Source: Pseudomonas fulva (GTDB lineage: Bacteria > Pseudomonadota > Gammaproteobacteria > Pseudomonadales > Pseudomonadaceae). From it: DNA of 64,000 nucleotides. Every line of letters begins with the position of its first letter. Within the stretch, counting starts at the first letter, position 1. Under the pieces are notes generated by a model, which was not told where the DNA came from, did no database searches, and saw only the letters and a list, made by a program, of their open reading frames with translations. Shown here one piece after another: positions 45,703 to 54,366 of this stretch. The stretch is from the NCBI RefSeq assembly GCF_015680705.1, contig NZ_JADNYP010000004.1, forward strand, positions 186,001 through 250,000, in the 5' to 3' direction. The position numbers were made by a program, and so were the translations under genes.

Positions 45703-47055
45703 TCAAGAGTCGTCGGAATTGTTCAAGGCATTGAGCGTGGTCATGATGCTGTCGCTGGTGCTCTTGAGCTTGGCCACCATGGTGTCCATGGCGTTGTACT
45801 TCTTGGTCAGGGTCTCGGTCAGCGACTCGATGCGTCGGTCCAGCGACTTCTGCGACTCTTCCAGTTCCTTGATCTGGGTGGTCAGGCTGGCCTGGCGCGA
45901 GGCGAGGATGCCGCCGGTCTTGGCATATTCGTCGGTGGCGCTGGTCATGCGGCTGAGCAGGCCGTCCTTGCCGGTGAACAGGCCGCTGATGTCCGCGCCA
46001 TAGGTCTTCACCGCGGCGTTCCACTTGGTGTCGTTGAGCTCCAGCAGGCCGGTCTTCTGCACGGTGTTGATGCCCAGCTGCGACAGGGTGCGCAGGCCGC
46101 CGGTACCAATGCTGCTGCTGATCTCGCTGCGGATCGAGTTGACCAGCGCGCGCATGGTGGCATCGCCGGTCAAGGTCGCGCCGCTGGCACTGCTGTCGTC
46201 GGAGCCGGTAGTGACCTTGGTCTGCGTGTTGATGGCGGTCATCAGGGCGTTGTAGGCGGTGACGAAGGACTGCACCGAGCCCTTGAGCGTATCGTTGTTG
46301 GTCGCCACCGAAAGGGTCGACTTGCCGTCCTTGACCAGCTCGACGTTGACCCCGCTGATCGCGCCGGTAACGGTGTTGGAAGTGGACTCCAGCGCCAGCC
46401 CGTCGAGCGTGTACTTGGCGTTCTGTGGCGTCGAGATGACCTTGACGTCGCTGGCCAGCTCCGAGTCGCCACCAAGGGTCAGGTCGGTGCCATCGCCCAT
46501 CTTGGTCGAGGAGAACACCAGCCGCGCGCCGCTGGCATCGGTGACGATGTTGGCGCTGATACCCTTGGATTGCAGCTGGTCGTTGATGGTGTCGCGCGCC
46601 TGCTGCAAGGTCGCGTCGCCAGCGATGTTGACGCTGTAGGTGACATCCGACTGGCTGATGGTCAGGGTCTGGGTTTCGCCGGAATTGTTGGCCAGCGCCG
46701 AGGCGCCGGTAAAGACCTTGCTGGAGATCTTCGAGGCCGTGGCCAGTTGGGTCACTTCCAGCGCATAGGTGCCGGACGAGGCCCCATCGCCCAGGGTGAT
46801 CTTGGCCACCTTGTCATCGGAGCTGGTGGCGCTCAGGCCGTTGAAACTCGACGCGGTGTTGAGCTTGGCGATCGCCGTGCGATAGGTGTCCAGAGCACTC
46901 TTGATGGTGCCGATGGCCGACAGCGAGGTGGTCGCGGTCTTGGACTGGTTGTCGATCTGGGTCTGCTTGGGCGTCTTCTCCGCAGCGACCAGTGCCTTGA
47001 CGATGGCCTGGGTGTCGACACCCGAACCGATACCACTGACGGTTGTACCTGCCAC
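45703..47055 (-). CDS. fliD: Flagellar filament cap protein FliD
   Basis: Filament cap (450 residues). The conserved N-terminal helix is SGIGSGVDTQAIVKALVAAEKTPKQTQID and the C-terminal coiled coil is LTTQIKELEESQKSLDRRIESLTETLTKKYNAMDTMVAKL. The centre is Thr/Ser/Ala-rich. The start is GTG 47053-47055, eight bases after GGAG. No clean sigma-54 site is seen upstream. Confidence 0.96.
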   Translation of the reverse strand: MAGTTVSGIGSGVDTQAIVKALVAAEKTPKQTQIDNQSKTATTSLSAIGTIKSALDTYRTAIAKLNTASSFNGLSATSSDDKVAKITLGDGASSGTYALEVTQLATASKISSKVFTGASALANNSGETQTLTISQSDVTYSVNIAGDATLQQARDTINDQLQSKGISANIVTDASGARLVFSSTKMGDGTDLTLGGDSELASDVKVISTPQNAKYTLDGLALESTSNTVTGAISGVNVELVKDGKSTLSVATNNDTLKGSVQSFVTAYNALMTAINTQTKVTTGSDDSSASGATLTGDATMRALVNSIRSEISSSIGTGGLRTLSQLGINTVQKTGLLELNDTKWNAAVKTYGADISGLFTGKDGLLSRMTSATDEYAKTGGILASRQASLTTQIKELEESQKSLDRRIESLTETLTKKYNAMDTMVAKLKSTSDSIMTTLNALNNSDDS

Positions 47056-47136
47056 TTCTACTCTCCTTTGACGGGGCCGCCGTTTTTTCGACGGAAAACG
47101 CGTCCAGTGCCGTCATGCAACAAAAGCCGTGCCAAC

Positions 47137-47487
47137 TCAAGCCTGAGTGGTGAACAACAGGCTGTTGTCTTCTTCGAGGCGCTGGGCCAGCTTGAGGGCT
47201 TCTTCGGATGGCAGTTGGCGGATGACTTCGCCGCTCTGCCGGGCGATGACCTTGACCACCACTTGGCCAGTGGCGTCATCGATCGAGAAATCGAGTTGCC
47301 GCTCGGATGCCTGCAACGAATGCTGGAGGGCGCTGACGGCCTGTTCCAGGGTGCCGCGGTCCGTGGCGGGTGAATCTGCCGGCTTGACGGTCTCGTCCGT
47401 GTGCCGGGCGTCCGGTCGCTTGCCTGGCGCGGTTTCGGCGACGGCAGGCGCGGGGTAGACCTGGTTCAGCTTGACGCTCATGTCCAT
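47137..47487 (-). CDS. flaG: FlaG family flagellar protein
   Basis: Small protein of 116 residues with the FlaG domain: LEQAVSALQHSLQASERQLDFSIDDATGQVVVKVIARQSGEVIRQLPSEEALKLAQRL. It lies between fliC and fliD; in other species FlaG affects filament length. ATG 47485-47487 is chosen; a further ATG two codons in is possible. The fliC terminator ends 14 bases before it. Confidence 0.92.
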   Translation of the reverse strand: MDMSVKLNQVYPAPAVAETAPGKRPDARHTDETVKPADSPATDRGTLEQAVSALQHSLQASERQLDFSIDDATGQVVVKVIARQSGEVIRQLPSEEALKLAQRLEEDNSLLFTTQA

Positions 47488-47500
47488 GTCGTTCACCTGT

Positions 47501-47538
47501 GCGAGAAAAACGAGAAAGGGCACGTTTCCGCGCCCTTT
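47501..47538 (-). terminator. Intrinsic terminator of fliC
   Basis: On the minus strand AAAGGGCGCG-GAAA-CGTGCCCTTT forms a ten-base-pair stem (one G-T pair) capped by a GAAA tetraloop and followed by CTCGTTTTT. It sits 22 bases after the fliC stop and before flaG, so most fliC transcripts should stop here. Confidence 0.88.
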
Positions 47539-47560
47539 GCTCATTGCTCAGCCGAAGGGA

Positions 47561-49300
47561 TCAACCCAGCAGCTTCAGTACCGACGACGGCAGCTGGTTG
47601 GCCTGGGACAGGATCGCGGTGGAAGCCTGTTGCAGGGTCTGCTGCTTGGTCAGCTCGGCGGTCTCGGAAGCGAAGTCGGCGTCCTCGATCCGGCTGCGGG
47701 CAGCGGTGGAGTTTTCCGAAATGCTGTTGAGGTTGGCCACGGTGGTGTCGAAACGGTTCTGCACCGCACCGAGCTGGGCACGCTGGCTGTCGACCTGGGC
47801 GATGGCGGCGTCCAGGGCCTGGATCGATTTCTGAGAGTCAGCAGCGGTAGTGATACTCAGATTCGAAACAGTGGTCTCGATCTCGGTAGCAGTGGCTCCA
47901 GTTTTACCGGTCAGACCCAGAGCTTCCAAACCGGTACCTGCGCTTCCATCTGCGATGGTGATATCTTTGTTAGAGAACAACGACAGCTTACCGTCGTCAG
48001 ACAAACTTGCAGTCACACCGGTACTTGCACTGTTAATTGCAGATACAATATTTTGAGAAGTAGAACCACTAGCAAATTTAACCTCAACACCATTCAGTGT
48101 AATGGAGGTGTCTTTGGAGGTTTTCGCTTCGGTTGTACCAGCAGTCAAACCCAGCTGAGCAAGCGAACCTTTATCCTTATTGGTCAACTTGACGTCTTCA
48201 CCGTTTTCCGAAGTGATTTTGATACGACCATCAGCATCAATGGAAGCGGAAGCAATATTGTCCGCAGCGGCAATTTTTGTCAGAACCGAATCAATAGTAT
48301 CATTGGCAGCCCAGCCTACGTCAGTGCCGTTAACACTGATGGTACCTGCATCACTAAGCGTAGTGGTGCCGGTAGCAGGTGTTGTTGTACCTGCACGAAC
48401 CGCAGCAGTAGTGCCGGTAGAGATACCAATGGCCGTAGCACCGCTACCAGAGATATTAATATCGTTATTAGCGGACAGCGTGAACCCTTTGTCATCATCA
48501 AACGAAGCAGTGGCGGCAGCATCACCTGTTGCGGCACGCAGCGCTGTTTGAATCTTTGCAGCAATATCGGTGCCCATATCGCCAGCATCAATTGCTACCG
48601 CCTGGCCACCAATTGCGAAGCCACCAGCTGCAGCTCCTGCTCCACTCGCTTTAAGCGCGTCCGGCACAGTCGTACTAGTGACAACCGCATTGCTAGTTAC
48701 CGCTGCCGGCGAAGTCAGCTTGGTGCCCAAAGCGGTAGCGGTCAGGCCACCCATGGCGGCGCCATCGACGGTCGCTTCGCTGTAGGAGCCTTTCAGGCCG
48801 GTGGCGCTGATGTCGGTCATGCCGAACGAGATGGTCTCGTTGGCGTTGGCACCGATCTGGAAGCCGACGTTCTGGAACGAACCGTCGAGGATGTTGCGGC
48901 CACCGAAGGTGGTGGTGTTGGCGATACGGGTCAGCTCGCCCGACAGCGCGGTGAATTCCTGCTGCAGGGAGGTGCGGTCGTCATCGCTGTTCGAGCCGTT
49001 GGCCGACTGCAGGGCCAGTTCGCGCATGCGCTGCAGGATGCTGGTCGATTCCTGCATGGCGCCTTCGGCGGTCTGGGCGATGGAGATGCCGTCGTTGGCG
49101 TTCTTGACCGCGACGGTCAGGCCCTTGACCTGGCTGGTCAGACGGTTGGCGATCTGCAGGCCGGCGGCATCGTCCTTGGCACTGTTGATCTTCAGGCCGG
49201 AAGACAGGCGAGACATCGAAGTACCCAGCGCGTCGGAGGCACGGGTCAGGTTCTTCTGAACGCCCAGAGAGGTGATGTTGGTATTGACGGATAAAGCCAT
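47561..49300 (-). CDS. fliC: Flagellin FliC
   Basis: Filament protein of 579 residues. The conserved N-terminal D0/D1 helices ([20 protein letters not shown], ..[12 protein letters not shown].., the region seen by TLR5 in other species) and C-terminal D1/D0 helices ([24 protein letters not shown] ... [10 protein letters not shown]) enclose a long Thr/Ser/Ala-rich centre (~190-480). The centre's DNA (about 47,870-48,720) looks more AT-rich than the ends, suggesting a variable cassette. A FliA promoter lies about 80 bases upstream; a strong terminator follows. Confidence 0.97.
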   Translation of the reverse strand: MALSVNTNITSLGVQKNLTRASDALGTSMSRLSSGLKINSAKDDAAGLQIANRLTSQVKGLTVAVKNANDGISIAQTAEGAMQESTSILQRMRELALQSANGSNSDDDRTSLQQEFTALSGELTRIANTTTFGGRNILDGSFQNVGFQIGANANETISFGMTDISATGLKGSYSEATVDGAAMGGLTATALGTKLTSPAAVTSNAVVTSTTVPDALKASGAGAAAGGFAIGGQAVAIDAGDMGTDIAAKIQTALRAATGDAAATASFDDDKGFTLSANNDINISGSGATAIGISTGTTAAVRAGTTTPATGTTTLSDAGTISVNGTDVGWAANDTIDSVLTKIAAADNIASASIDADGRIKITSENGEDVKLTNKDKGSLAQLGLTAGTTEAKTSKDTSITLNGVEVKFASGSTSQNIVSAINSASTGVTASLSDDGKLSLFSNKDITIADGSAGTGLEALGLTGKTGATATEIETTVSNLSITTAADSQKSIQALDAAIAQVDSQRAQLGAVQNRFDTTVANLNSISENSTAARSRIEDADFASETAELTKQQTLQQASTAILSQANQLPSSVLKLLG

Positions 49301-49381
49301 GACGAAATCCTCGTGGTATGGGTACTGCGGCTTCCGGCCCTGGCATACCGCCGGGAGTGGCCTAGAGAACCTACATGATTG

Positions 49382-49408
49382 TTATCGTCGTTGGCGGCGG
49401 TTGCTTGA
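49382..49408 (-). promoter_or_regulatory. FliA (sigma-28) promoter of fliC
   Basis: The minus strand reads TCAAG, then 14 bases, then GACGATAA, matching the sigma-28 consensus with standard spacing. It is about 80 bases before the fliC ATG. Confidence 0.9.
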
Positions 49409-49490
49409 GGGCTTTTTTGAAAAAAAATGCCATCACGTCGACAGCTCGAAAAATCAACCACTTATCCCATGCCCATGAAGCCCCATGACG

Positions 49491-49523
49491 AAAAAAGGCG
49501 CCAGGCATGCAAGCCAGGCGCCT
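49491..49523 (-). terminator. Intrinsic terminator after the ketoacyl-synthase gene
   Basis: On the minus strand AGGCGCCTGGC-TTGCAT-GCCTGGCGCCT forms a ten-pair stem with one central T-T mismatch, followed directly by TTTTTT. It begins about 18 bases after the stop of the gene at 49542. Confidence 0.88.
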
Positions 49524-49541
49524 CGTTCGCCATGCGGTACG

Positions 49542-50468
49542 TCAGTCGCGCTGCAGAATCGCCGAGCCCCACGACAGGCCCACGCCGAAACCGCTGATCG
49601 CCACGCGCTTCCATGGCCCGCCGAGCATGTGCTTCTCGAGCAGCAGCGGAATGCTGGACGACACCGTGTTGCCGGTTTCGAGCATGTCCTTGACGAACTT
49701 CTCCGGTTGGTCCTCGAAGCGCCGCGCCACGGCGTCGACGATCGCCGCGCTGCCCTGATGGATGCAGAAGGCGTCGATGTCCGCCGAAGTCAGCTGGGCG
49801 GCCTCGAGCAGCTCGTGCAAGTGCGCCGGCACCTTGAGCAAGGCGAAGTTGAACACCTGGCGCCCGTTCATGAAGAACTGGCCGTCGGTCACCTTCAGGT
49901 GCGCCGCGCCGGAACCGTCGGTACCGAAAAGCGAGCGACCCAGCTGCCAGTCGGCGCCCTCGCCCATCCAGGTGGCGGTGGCAGCGTCACCGAACAGCAT
50001 GGTGGTGTTGCGATCCTCGGGATCGACGATCTTGGAGTATGGGTCGGCGGTGATCAGCAGGCCGTTCTTCAGCCCCGCCGCTTCCATGAACCCCTTCATG
50101 GCGTAGAGCCCGTAGACATAGCCCGAGCAGCCGAGCGACACATCGAAGGCGGCGACGGCGGTGGACAGCCCGAGCTTGTCCTGGACGATCGCCGCGGTGT
50201 GCGGCAGGCCTTCCTCGTCGCCGTTCTGGGTCACCACGATCAGCGCATCGATCGCCTGCGGATCGAGCGACGGATTGCTGGCGAACAAGGCCTTGGCGGC
50301 CTCGACGCACAGGTCCGAGGTTTCCTGCTCGCCGGCCTTGCGTGGCAGGAAGGTCGAGCCGATCTTGCCGAAGATGAACTCTTCGTCCTTGCCGAACTTC
50401 GCGCCCTGGGCATAGTTGTCCACGCCCGCGGACGGCACGAAACTCGCGATACTTTTGATGCCAATCAT
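49542..50468 (-). CDS. Beta-ketoacyl-ACP synthase III-like enzyme
   Basis: Thiolase-fold condensing enzyme (308 residues), FabH family, with the catalytic triad Cys114 (VSLGCSGYVYG), His237 (FCIHQGSAA) and Asn267 (TGNTVSSS). It starts condensation of an acyl-CoA with malonyl-ACP. It stands as a single transcription unit between flgL and fliC, where Pseudomonas often keep flagellin-modification genes. A role in a flagellin glycan or acyl group is inference; a housekeeping or signalling fatty-acid role is possible. The start MIGIKSIAS has GGAAG eight bases upstream. Confidence 0.9.
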   Translation of the reverse strand: MIGIKSIASFVPSAGVDNYAQGAKFGKDEEFIFGKIGSTFLPRKAGEQETSDLCVEAAKALFASNPSLDPQAIDALIVVTQNGDEEGLPHTAAIVQDKLGLSTAVAAFDVSLGCSGYVYGLYAMKGFMEAAGLKNGLLITADPYSKIVDPEDRNTTMLFGDAATATWMGEGADWQLGRSLFGTDGSGAAHLKVTDGQFFMNGRQVFNFALLKVPAHLHELLEAAQLTSADIDAFCIHQGSAAIVDAVARRFEDQPEKFVKDMLETGNTVSSSIPLLLEKHMLGGPWKRVAISGFGVGLSWGSAILQRD

Positions 50469-50656
50469 TCCTGGCTTCCCAATGAAAACAGCCAAAAATC
50501 GCCACTCGCTGAATTGAGGGCGCCAACTACCGGGGGCACTGCCTGCAATCCGGTAACAAAATGCTGCAAAAACTGCCGCATAGAATATAGGGAAGATGCA
50601 CGATCGGGCGCATTGGTCACACCCAGGTGGCGAAAAAGCCACGCCGAGACGGGAGT

Positions 50657-50733
50657 GGAAGCCGCAAGCTGCAAGCAAAAGCGAACCGCGGCGCCGATCC
50701 GCTTCTGCTTGCAGCCTGTGGCGTGCGGCTTCC
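50657..50733. repeat. Imperfect inverted repeat (REP-like) after flgL
   Basis: GGAAGCCGCAAGCTGCAAGCA is matched by TGCTTGCAG...GCGTGCGGCTTCC, forming a long hairpin of ~77 bases immediately after the flgL stop. The GCCGCAAGCTGCAAGC motif recurs in the repeat beside cheR (62588-62806) and, in part, at 21240. It may serve as a terminator or be a dispersed REP element. Confidence 0.6.
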
Positions 50734-50734
50734 C

Positions 50735-52300
50735 TTAGAGCTTGTCGAACAGGCTGAGCTGGGAAAGCCGGGCGAAGGCCAGTTGGGACGCCTCGAGCAT
50801 CGCCTGCTGCAAGGTCAGGGTAATGGTCGCCGACGCCATGTCGGTGTCGCCGATCGCGCTCTGGGTGCTCTTGTTGGCCAGGTCCAGGCTGGTGTTCTCC
50901 TGCTGCTGGATCTGCAGGGAATTGCCACGCGCACCAATCGCGCCACGGGTGATGTCGATACGCTCGCGGGCGCTGGCCAGGTTGGAAATCGCCGAGTCGG
51001 TGGCCTGCTTGAGCGCCGCCTGGGAGGCCGTGTCGCTGACTGGGTTCTGCAGCGCGGTGCGCAACTGGCTGAGGGTGTCGAGCACGTTCTGGGTCTTGTG
51101 CGTGTTGGCGGTGACCGCGAACTGGTCGCCTTCGCCTGGGGTCCCGTCGAGCTGATAGGTGACGCCCGCCACGCTCAGCGCGTTGTCGCTGCCCAGGGTA
51201 CCGCTGGCCAGCGGCTTGCTTTCGGCGGTATAGGGCTGGGCGTAGAGCTGGTACTCGGTGGCGCTGCTGAACCGGATCACCGCCCCGCCATCGGGAAACG
51301 CGCTGCGGTACCTGGCGGCATCGCTGACCTGGCTGGACGTGATCTGCGCCGTGGACGGGTTGCCAGCACTGCGCGTGGCAGTCAGGCTGTCGGGCTTGGC
51401 CTGCACGGAAAACACGTGGCCGGCCACGCTGGCGTCGGCGTCGTCGCCGTCCTTGAGCTCGATATCGATCTCGAACTCCACTCCGCGCAGGGAAATGATG
51501 TCGCCGCCTTCGGCCTTGTGATCGAACTTGCCGTTGGTTGGCGTCTCGCTGGTGATGTCCTTGCCGGAAGCGTCGGTGACGCTGTACTCGGTGGCACTGG
51601 TGAAGGTGATGGTATAGGGCTGGCCGGCGGCGAAGCGATCGCTGTAGGTGCTGGCCGAGGACAGCAAGCCCTGGGACAGGCGCACCCGGCCGTCGTCCGG
51701 GTTGGGCGCCGTCTGGCTGGACTGGGTACGGCTGTTGTTGGTGGCCTGCTCGAAGACGCTGTAGCCGGTGTCGTTGGTGGCCAGGCGCAGGGTATCGGAG
51801 ACCTGCAGGCTGAGCTGGGTCTGATCGCCGCGGTAGCTGTAGGTGCCGTCGCTGTTGCGCACGTAAGGTGGCGAATCGCTCTTCGAGCCGCCGAACATGT
51901 AGTCGCCATTGGCATCGCGCGAGTTGAGCAGGCCGAAGACGTTGGCCTCGATCTCCTTCACTTCGCTGCTGATCGAGGTCCGGTCGGCGTCGCTCAGGCC
52001 GCCGTTGCCGGCCTGGATCGCCAGTTCGCTGGCGCGTTGCAGGGCATCGTTGATGGTCGAGAGCACGCTCTCTTCCTGCAACAGGGCGTTGTTGACCGTG
52101 GTCATGTTGGCGCTGTACTGGCCAAGCAAGGCGCTCTGCTGCTGCAGCAGCAACAGGCGCGAGGCGCCGACCGGGTCGTCGCCAGCGCTCTGGATGCGCG
52201 AGTTGGAAGAAATCTGCTCGGTGGTCTTGGCCGTGCTGGAAAAGTTCTTCGAGTAGTTGGTGGCGCTGGTCTCATAGAACTGAGCGGTGGATATACGCAC
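50735..52300 (-). CDS. flgL: Hook-filament junction protein FlgL
   Basis: Junction protein of 521 residues, with flagellin-like N- and C-terminal helices (MRISTAQFYETSATNYSKNF... and ITLTLQQAMLEASQLAFARLSQLSLFDKL). It is much longer than the ~320-residue enteric form because of a central insertion (~150-400) rich in repeated beta-type motifs (YTITFTSATEYSVTDASGKD, VIRFSSATEYQLYAQPYT). The start is GTG 52298-52300, after GAGGAG. Confidence 0.95.
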   Translation of the reverse strand: MRISTAQFYETSATNYSKNFSSTAKTTEQISSNSRIQSAGDDPVGASRLLLLQQQSALLGQYSANMTTVNNALLQEESVLSTINDALQRASELAIQAGNGGLSDADRTSISSEVKEIEANVFGLLNSRDANGDYMFGGSKSDSPPYVRNSDGTYSYRGDQTQLSLQVSDTLRLATNDTGYSVFEQATNNSRTQSSQTAPNPDDGRVRLSQGLLSSASTYSDRFAAGQPYTITFTSATEYSVTDASGKDITSETPTNGKFDHKAEGGDIISLRGVEFEIDIELKDGDDADASVAGHVFSVQAKPDSLTATRSAGNPSTAQITSSQVSDAARYRSAFPDGGAVIRFSSATEYQLYAQPYTAESKPLASGTLGSDNALSVAGVTYQLDGTPGEGDQFAVTANTHKTQNVLDTLSQLRTALQNPVSDTASQAALKQATDSAISNLASARERIDITRGAIGARGNSLQIQQQENTSLDLANKSTQSAIGDTDMASATITLTLQQAMLEASQLAFARLSQLSLFDKL

Positions 52301-52313
52301 GTTCAGCTACTCC

Positions 52314-54356
52314 TCAAAGAGCGTTGATCAAGGTCGAGAAAATCTGCTGCGCCGTCTTGATGATCTGCGACGACGCGGTGTAGTAGTGCTGGAACTTCAC
52401 CAGGCTGGCTGCCTCGTCGTCCAGGTTGACCCCGGACATGGCGCTGCGGCTTTCCTGGGCCGACTTGAACACCGCCTCGGTGGCGGTGGTGTCGATCTGC
52501 GCCTGACTGGACTTGGCGCCGACCTGCTCGACCAGCGAGGCATAGGCGGAGGTGAAGCTGATCCCGCCACCGGAGCCGGTAGCCACGGTCGAGCGCGTCT
52601 GCAGCTCGAGCAGCGCGGTTGCGTTGCGGTTGTCGGCCTTGCCGTCGGCATTGAACGACAAGGTGAAGCTGTCGTTGGCCGTCGGGCTGCCGCCAATGGT
52701 GGTCTCGACCGTGAAGGTACGGGCCTTGCCCGCGCTGTTGAGCAGTGGCGCGCCGGAGGCATCGAGCATCGGCACGGCCAGCGACAGCGCATTGTCCTGG
52801 CCCGGCACGATGCTGCCGCTGCCGAGCGGGTTACCCTTGGCATCGAACAGGCTGTAGCCTTGGGCGCCAGCGCTGGCCGCCTGGAACACCAGGCGCACGG
52901 GCATGGCATCGCGGATGGCATCCTGAGCCAGGACAGTGTCGCTGCCGCCGTAAACGTCCAGCGTCTGGCCGAGGCTGGGCTGGGTGATGGTCCCGGTGCC
53001 ACTGTTGCCGCCACTGGCCGCGGCGCTGATCGGCGCGGCGAAGGCCAGCTTGTTGGCATCGCTCAGCACCATGCCGATGCTGCCCGCGGCGGCGCGGGTC
53101 GGGATCACTTTGAAGCTGTCGCCGGCAGCCAGGGCCGCGCCGTCGAGCTTGAGCGAAAAGCCGTCGATCACCGGGGCAGGATCGGCGGACAGGTCGAAGC
53201 TGCCCAGCTCGGTGCCGTCGGAACGGCGCACGCTGTACTGGCTGGCACTGCTGAACTTGACGTCGTAGTCATAGGCCGTCAGCGCCCCGCTGTCTTCGAT
53301 GCTCACGGCCAGGTTGCCGGAGCCGGCGCTGTTGTTCGACGAGGCCAGGCTACGCTGGGCCACGGCGGTGGCGCTGTTGATGCTGGAGAACAGGTTGCTG
53401 CCGAACTGGGCATTGGCATCGAGGCCCTGCCCCAGCTGGCTGTTGATGGTATCGGAGACCACCAGGGCCGTGCGGCCCAGCTCGTTCATCGCCGGCGTCA
53501 GCACGTCGCTGCGGTAGCGCAGCAGGCCACCGATGGTGCCACCGCTAGCCACCGAAGTGACATCCGAGCTGAAGTTCTGGTAATTGACCTGCAGGCCGTA
53601 CTGGCTCTTGTCGGTGGTGCCTGGCGCCACCGACAACTCATTGGCGCGGTTGCCGGTCACCAGGGACTGGCCAGTACCCAGGTAGACATCCAGGTTGCCG
53701 TCGCGCTCCTGCACGCTCACCCCCACCAGCTCGTTGAGCGAGCGCACGGCCTCGTTGCGTGCGTCGAGCAGGCTGTTGGGGCTGGTGCCGGCGGCCGACA
53801 GCTGGACGATCTGCTTGTTGTAGTCGGCGATGCTGGCGGTCAGCTTGTTGACCTGTCCGGCCAGGGTATCGAGCTGGGAATTGATCACCTCGTTCTGCTG
53901 GCTCATCTGGCTGTAGACCGAGTTGAAGCGATTGCTCAGGGTCTGCGCCTGGGTCAGCAGCAGCTGGCGCGAGGCGACATCGCCGGGCTTGGCCGAGGCG
54001 GTCTGCAAGGCCGAGAAGAACGAGGTGAGCACCGAGCTGATGCCGGTGTCGCGATCGGCCAGCAGCTTGTCCATGCTGGTCACCTGGTCCTGATAGGCGA
54101 CCGCGTCGGCCTGCAGCGAAGTGGCGGTCTGCAGCTGGTTGTCGAGGTAGGCGCTGTAGATCCTGCGCACGTCCGACAGCGTGGTGCCGGTCCCGAGGAA
54201 ACCCACCCCGATGTTCTGCGGCGTGCTGGCGGACTGCACCGCCTGCTGGCGCGAATAGCCCGAAGTGGCCGCGTTGGCGATGTTGTTACTGGTGACCGAG
54301 AGCGCCGCCTGGCTGGCATTCAGGCCGCTGAGGCCGATCGAGATCAGGTTGGACAT
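52314..54356 (-). CDS. flgK: Hook-filament junction protein FlgK
   Basis: Hook-associated protein 1, 680 residues, longer than the enteric ~550. The N-terminal rod/hook signature is LISIGLSGLNASQAALSVTSNNIANAATSGYSRQ. The C-terminal helix SGVNLDDEAASLVKFQHYYTASSQIIKTAQQIFSTLI is typical. The middle contains two repeated beta motifs (FSSASQYSVRRSDGTELG and a related YSLFDAKGNPLGSG). Confidence 0.96.
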   Translation of the reverse strand: MSNLISIGLSGLNASQAALSVTSNNIANAATSGYSRQQAVQSASTPQNIGVGFLGTGTTLSDVRRIYSAYLDNQLQTATSLQADAVAYQDQVTSMDKLLADRDTGISSVLTSFFSALQTASAKPGDVASRQLLLTQAQTLSNRFNSVYSQMSQQNEVINSQLDTLAGQVNKLTASIADYNKQIVQLSAAGTSPNSLLDARNEAVRSLNELVGVSVQERDGNLDVYLGTGQSLVTGNRANELSVAPGTTDKSQYGLQVNYQNFSSDVTSVASGGTIGGLLRYRSDVLTPAMNELGRTALVVSDTINSQLGQGLDANAQFGSNLFSSINSATAVAQRSLASSNNSAGSGNLAVSIEDSGALTAYDYDVKFSSASQYSVRRSDGTELGSFDLSADPAPVIDGFSLKLDGAALAAGDSFKVIPTRAAAGSIGMVLSDANKLAFAAPISAAASGGNSGTGTITQPSLGQTLDVYGGSDTVLAQDAIRDAMPVRLVFQAASAGAQGYSLFDAKGNPLGSGSIVPGQDNALSLAVPMLDASGAPLLNSAGKARTFTVETTIGGSPTANDSFTLSFNADGKADNRNATALLELQTRSTVATGSGGGISFTSAYASLVEQVGAKSSQAQIDTTATEAVFKSAQESRSAMSGVNLDDEAASLVKFQHYYTASSQIIKTAQQIFSTLINAL

Positions 54357-54366
54357 GCGTCAATCC

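Noticed and set aside
47117..47133. Sigma-54-like sequence TTGGCACGG...TTGCA upstream of fliD
   Set aside because: Both halves are good, but the GG to GC spacing is 13 instead of 10 bases, which sigma-54 does not normally tolerate. It could be a decayed site; not annotated.
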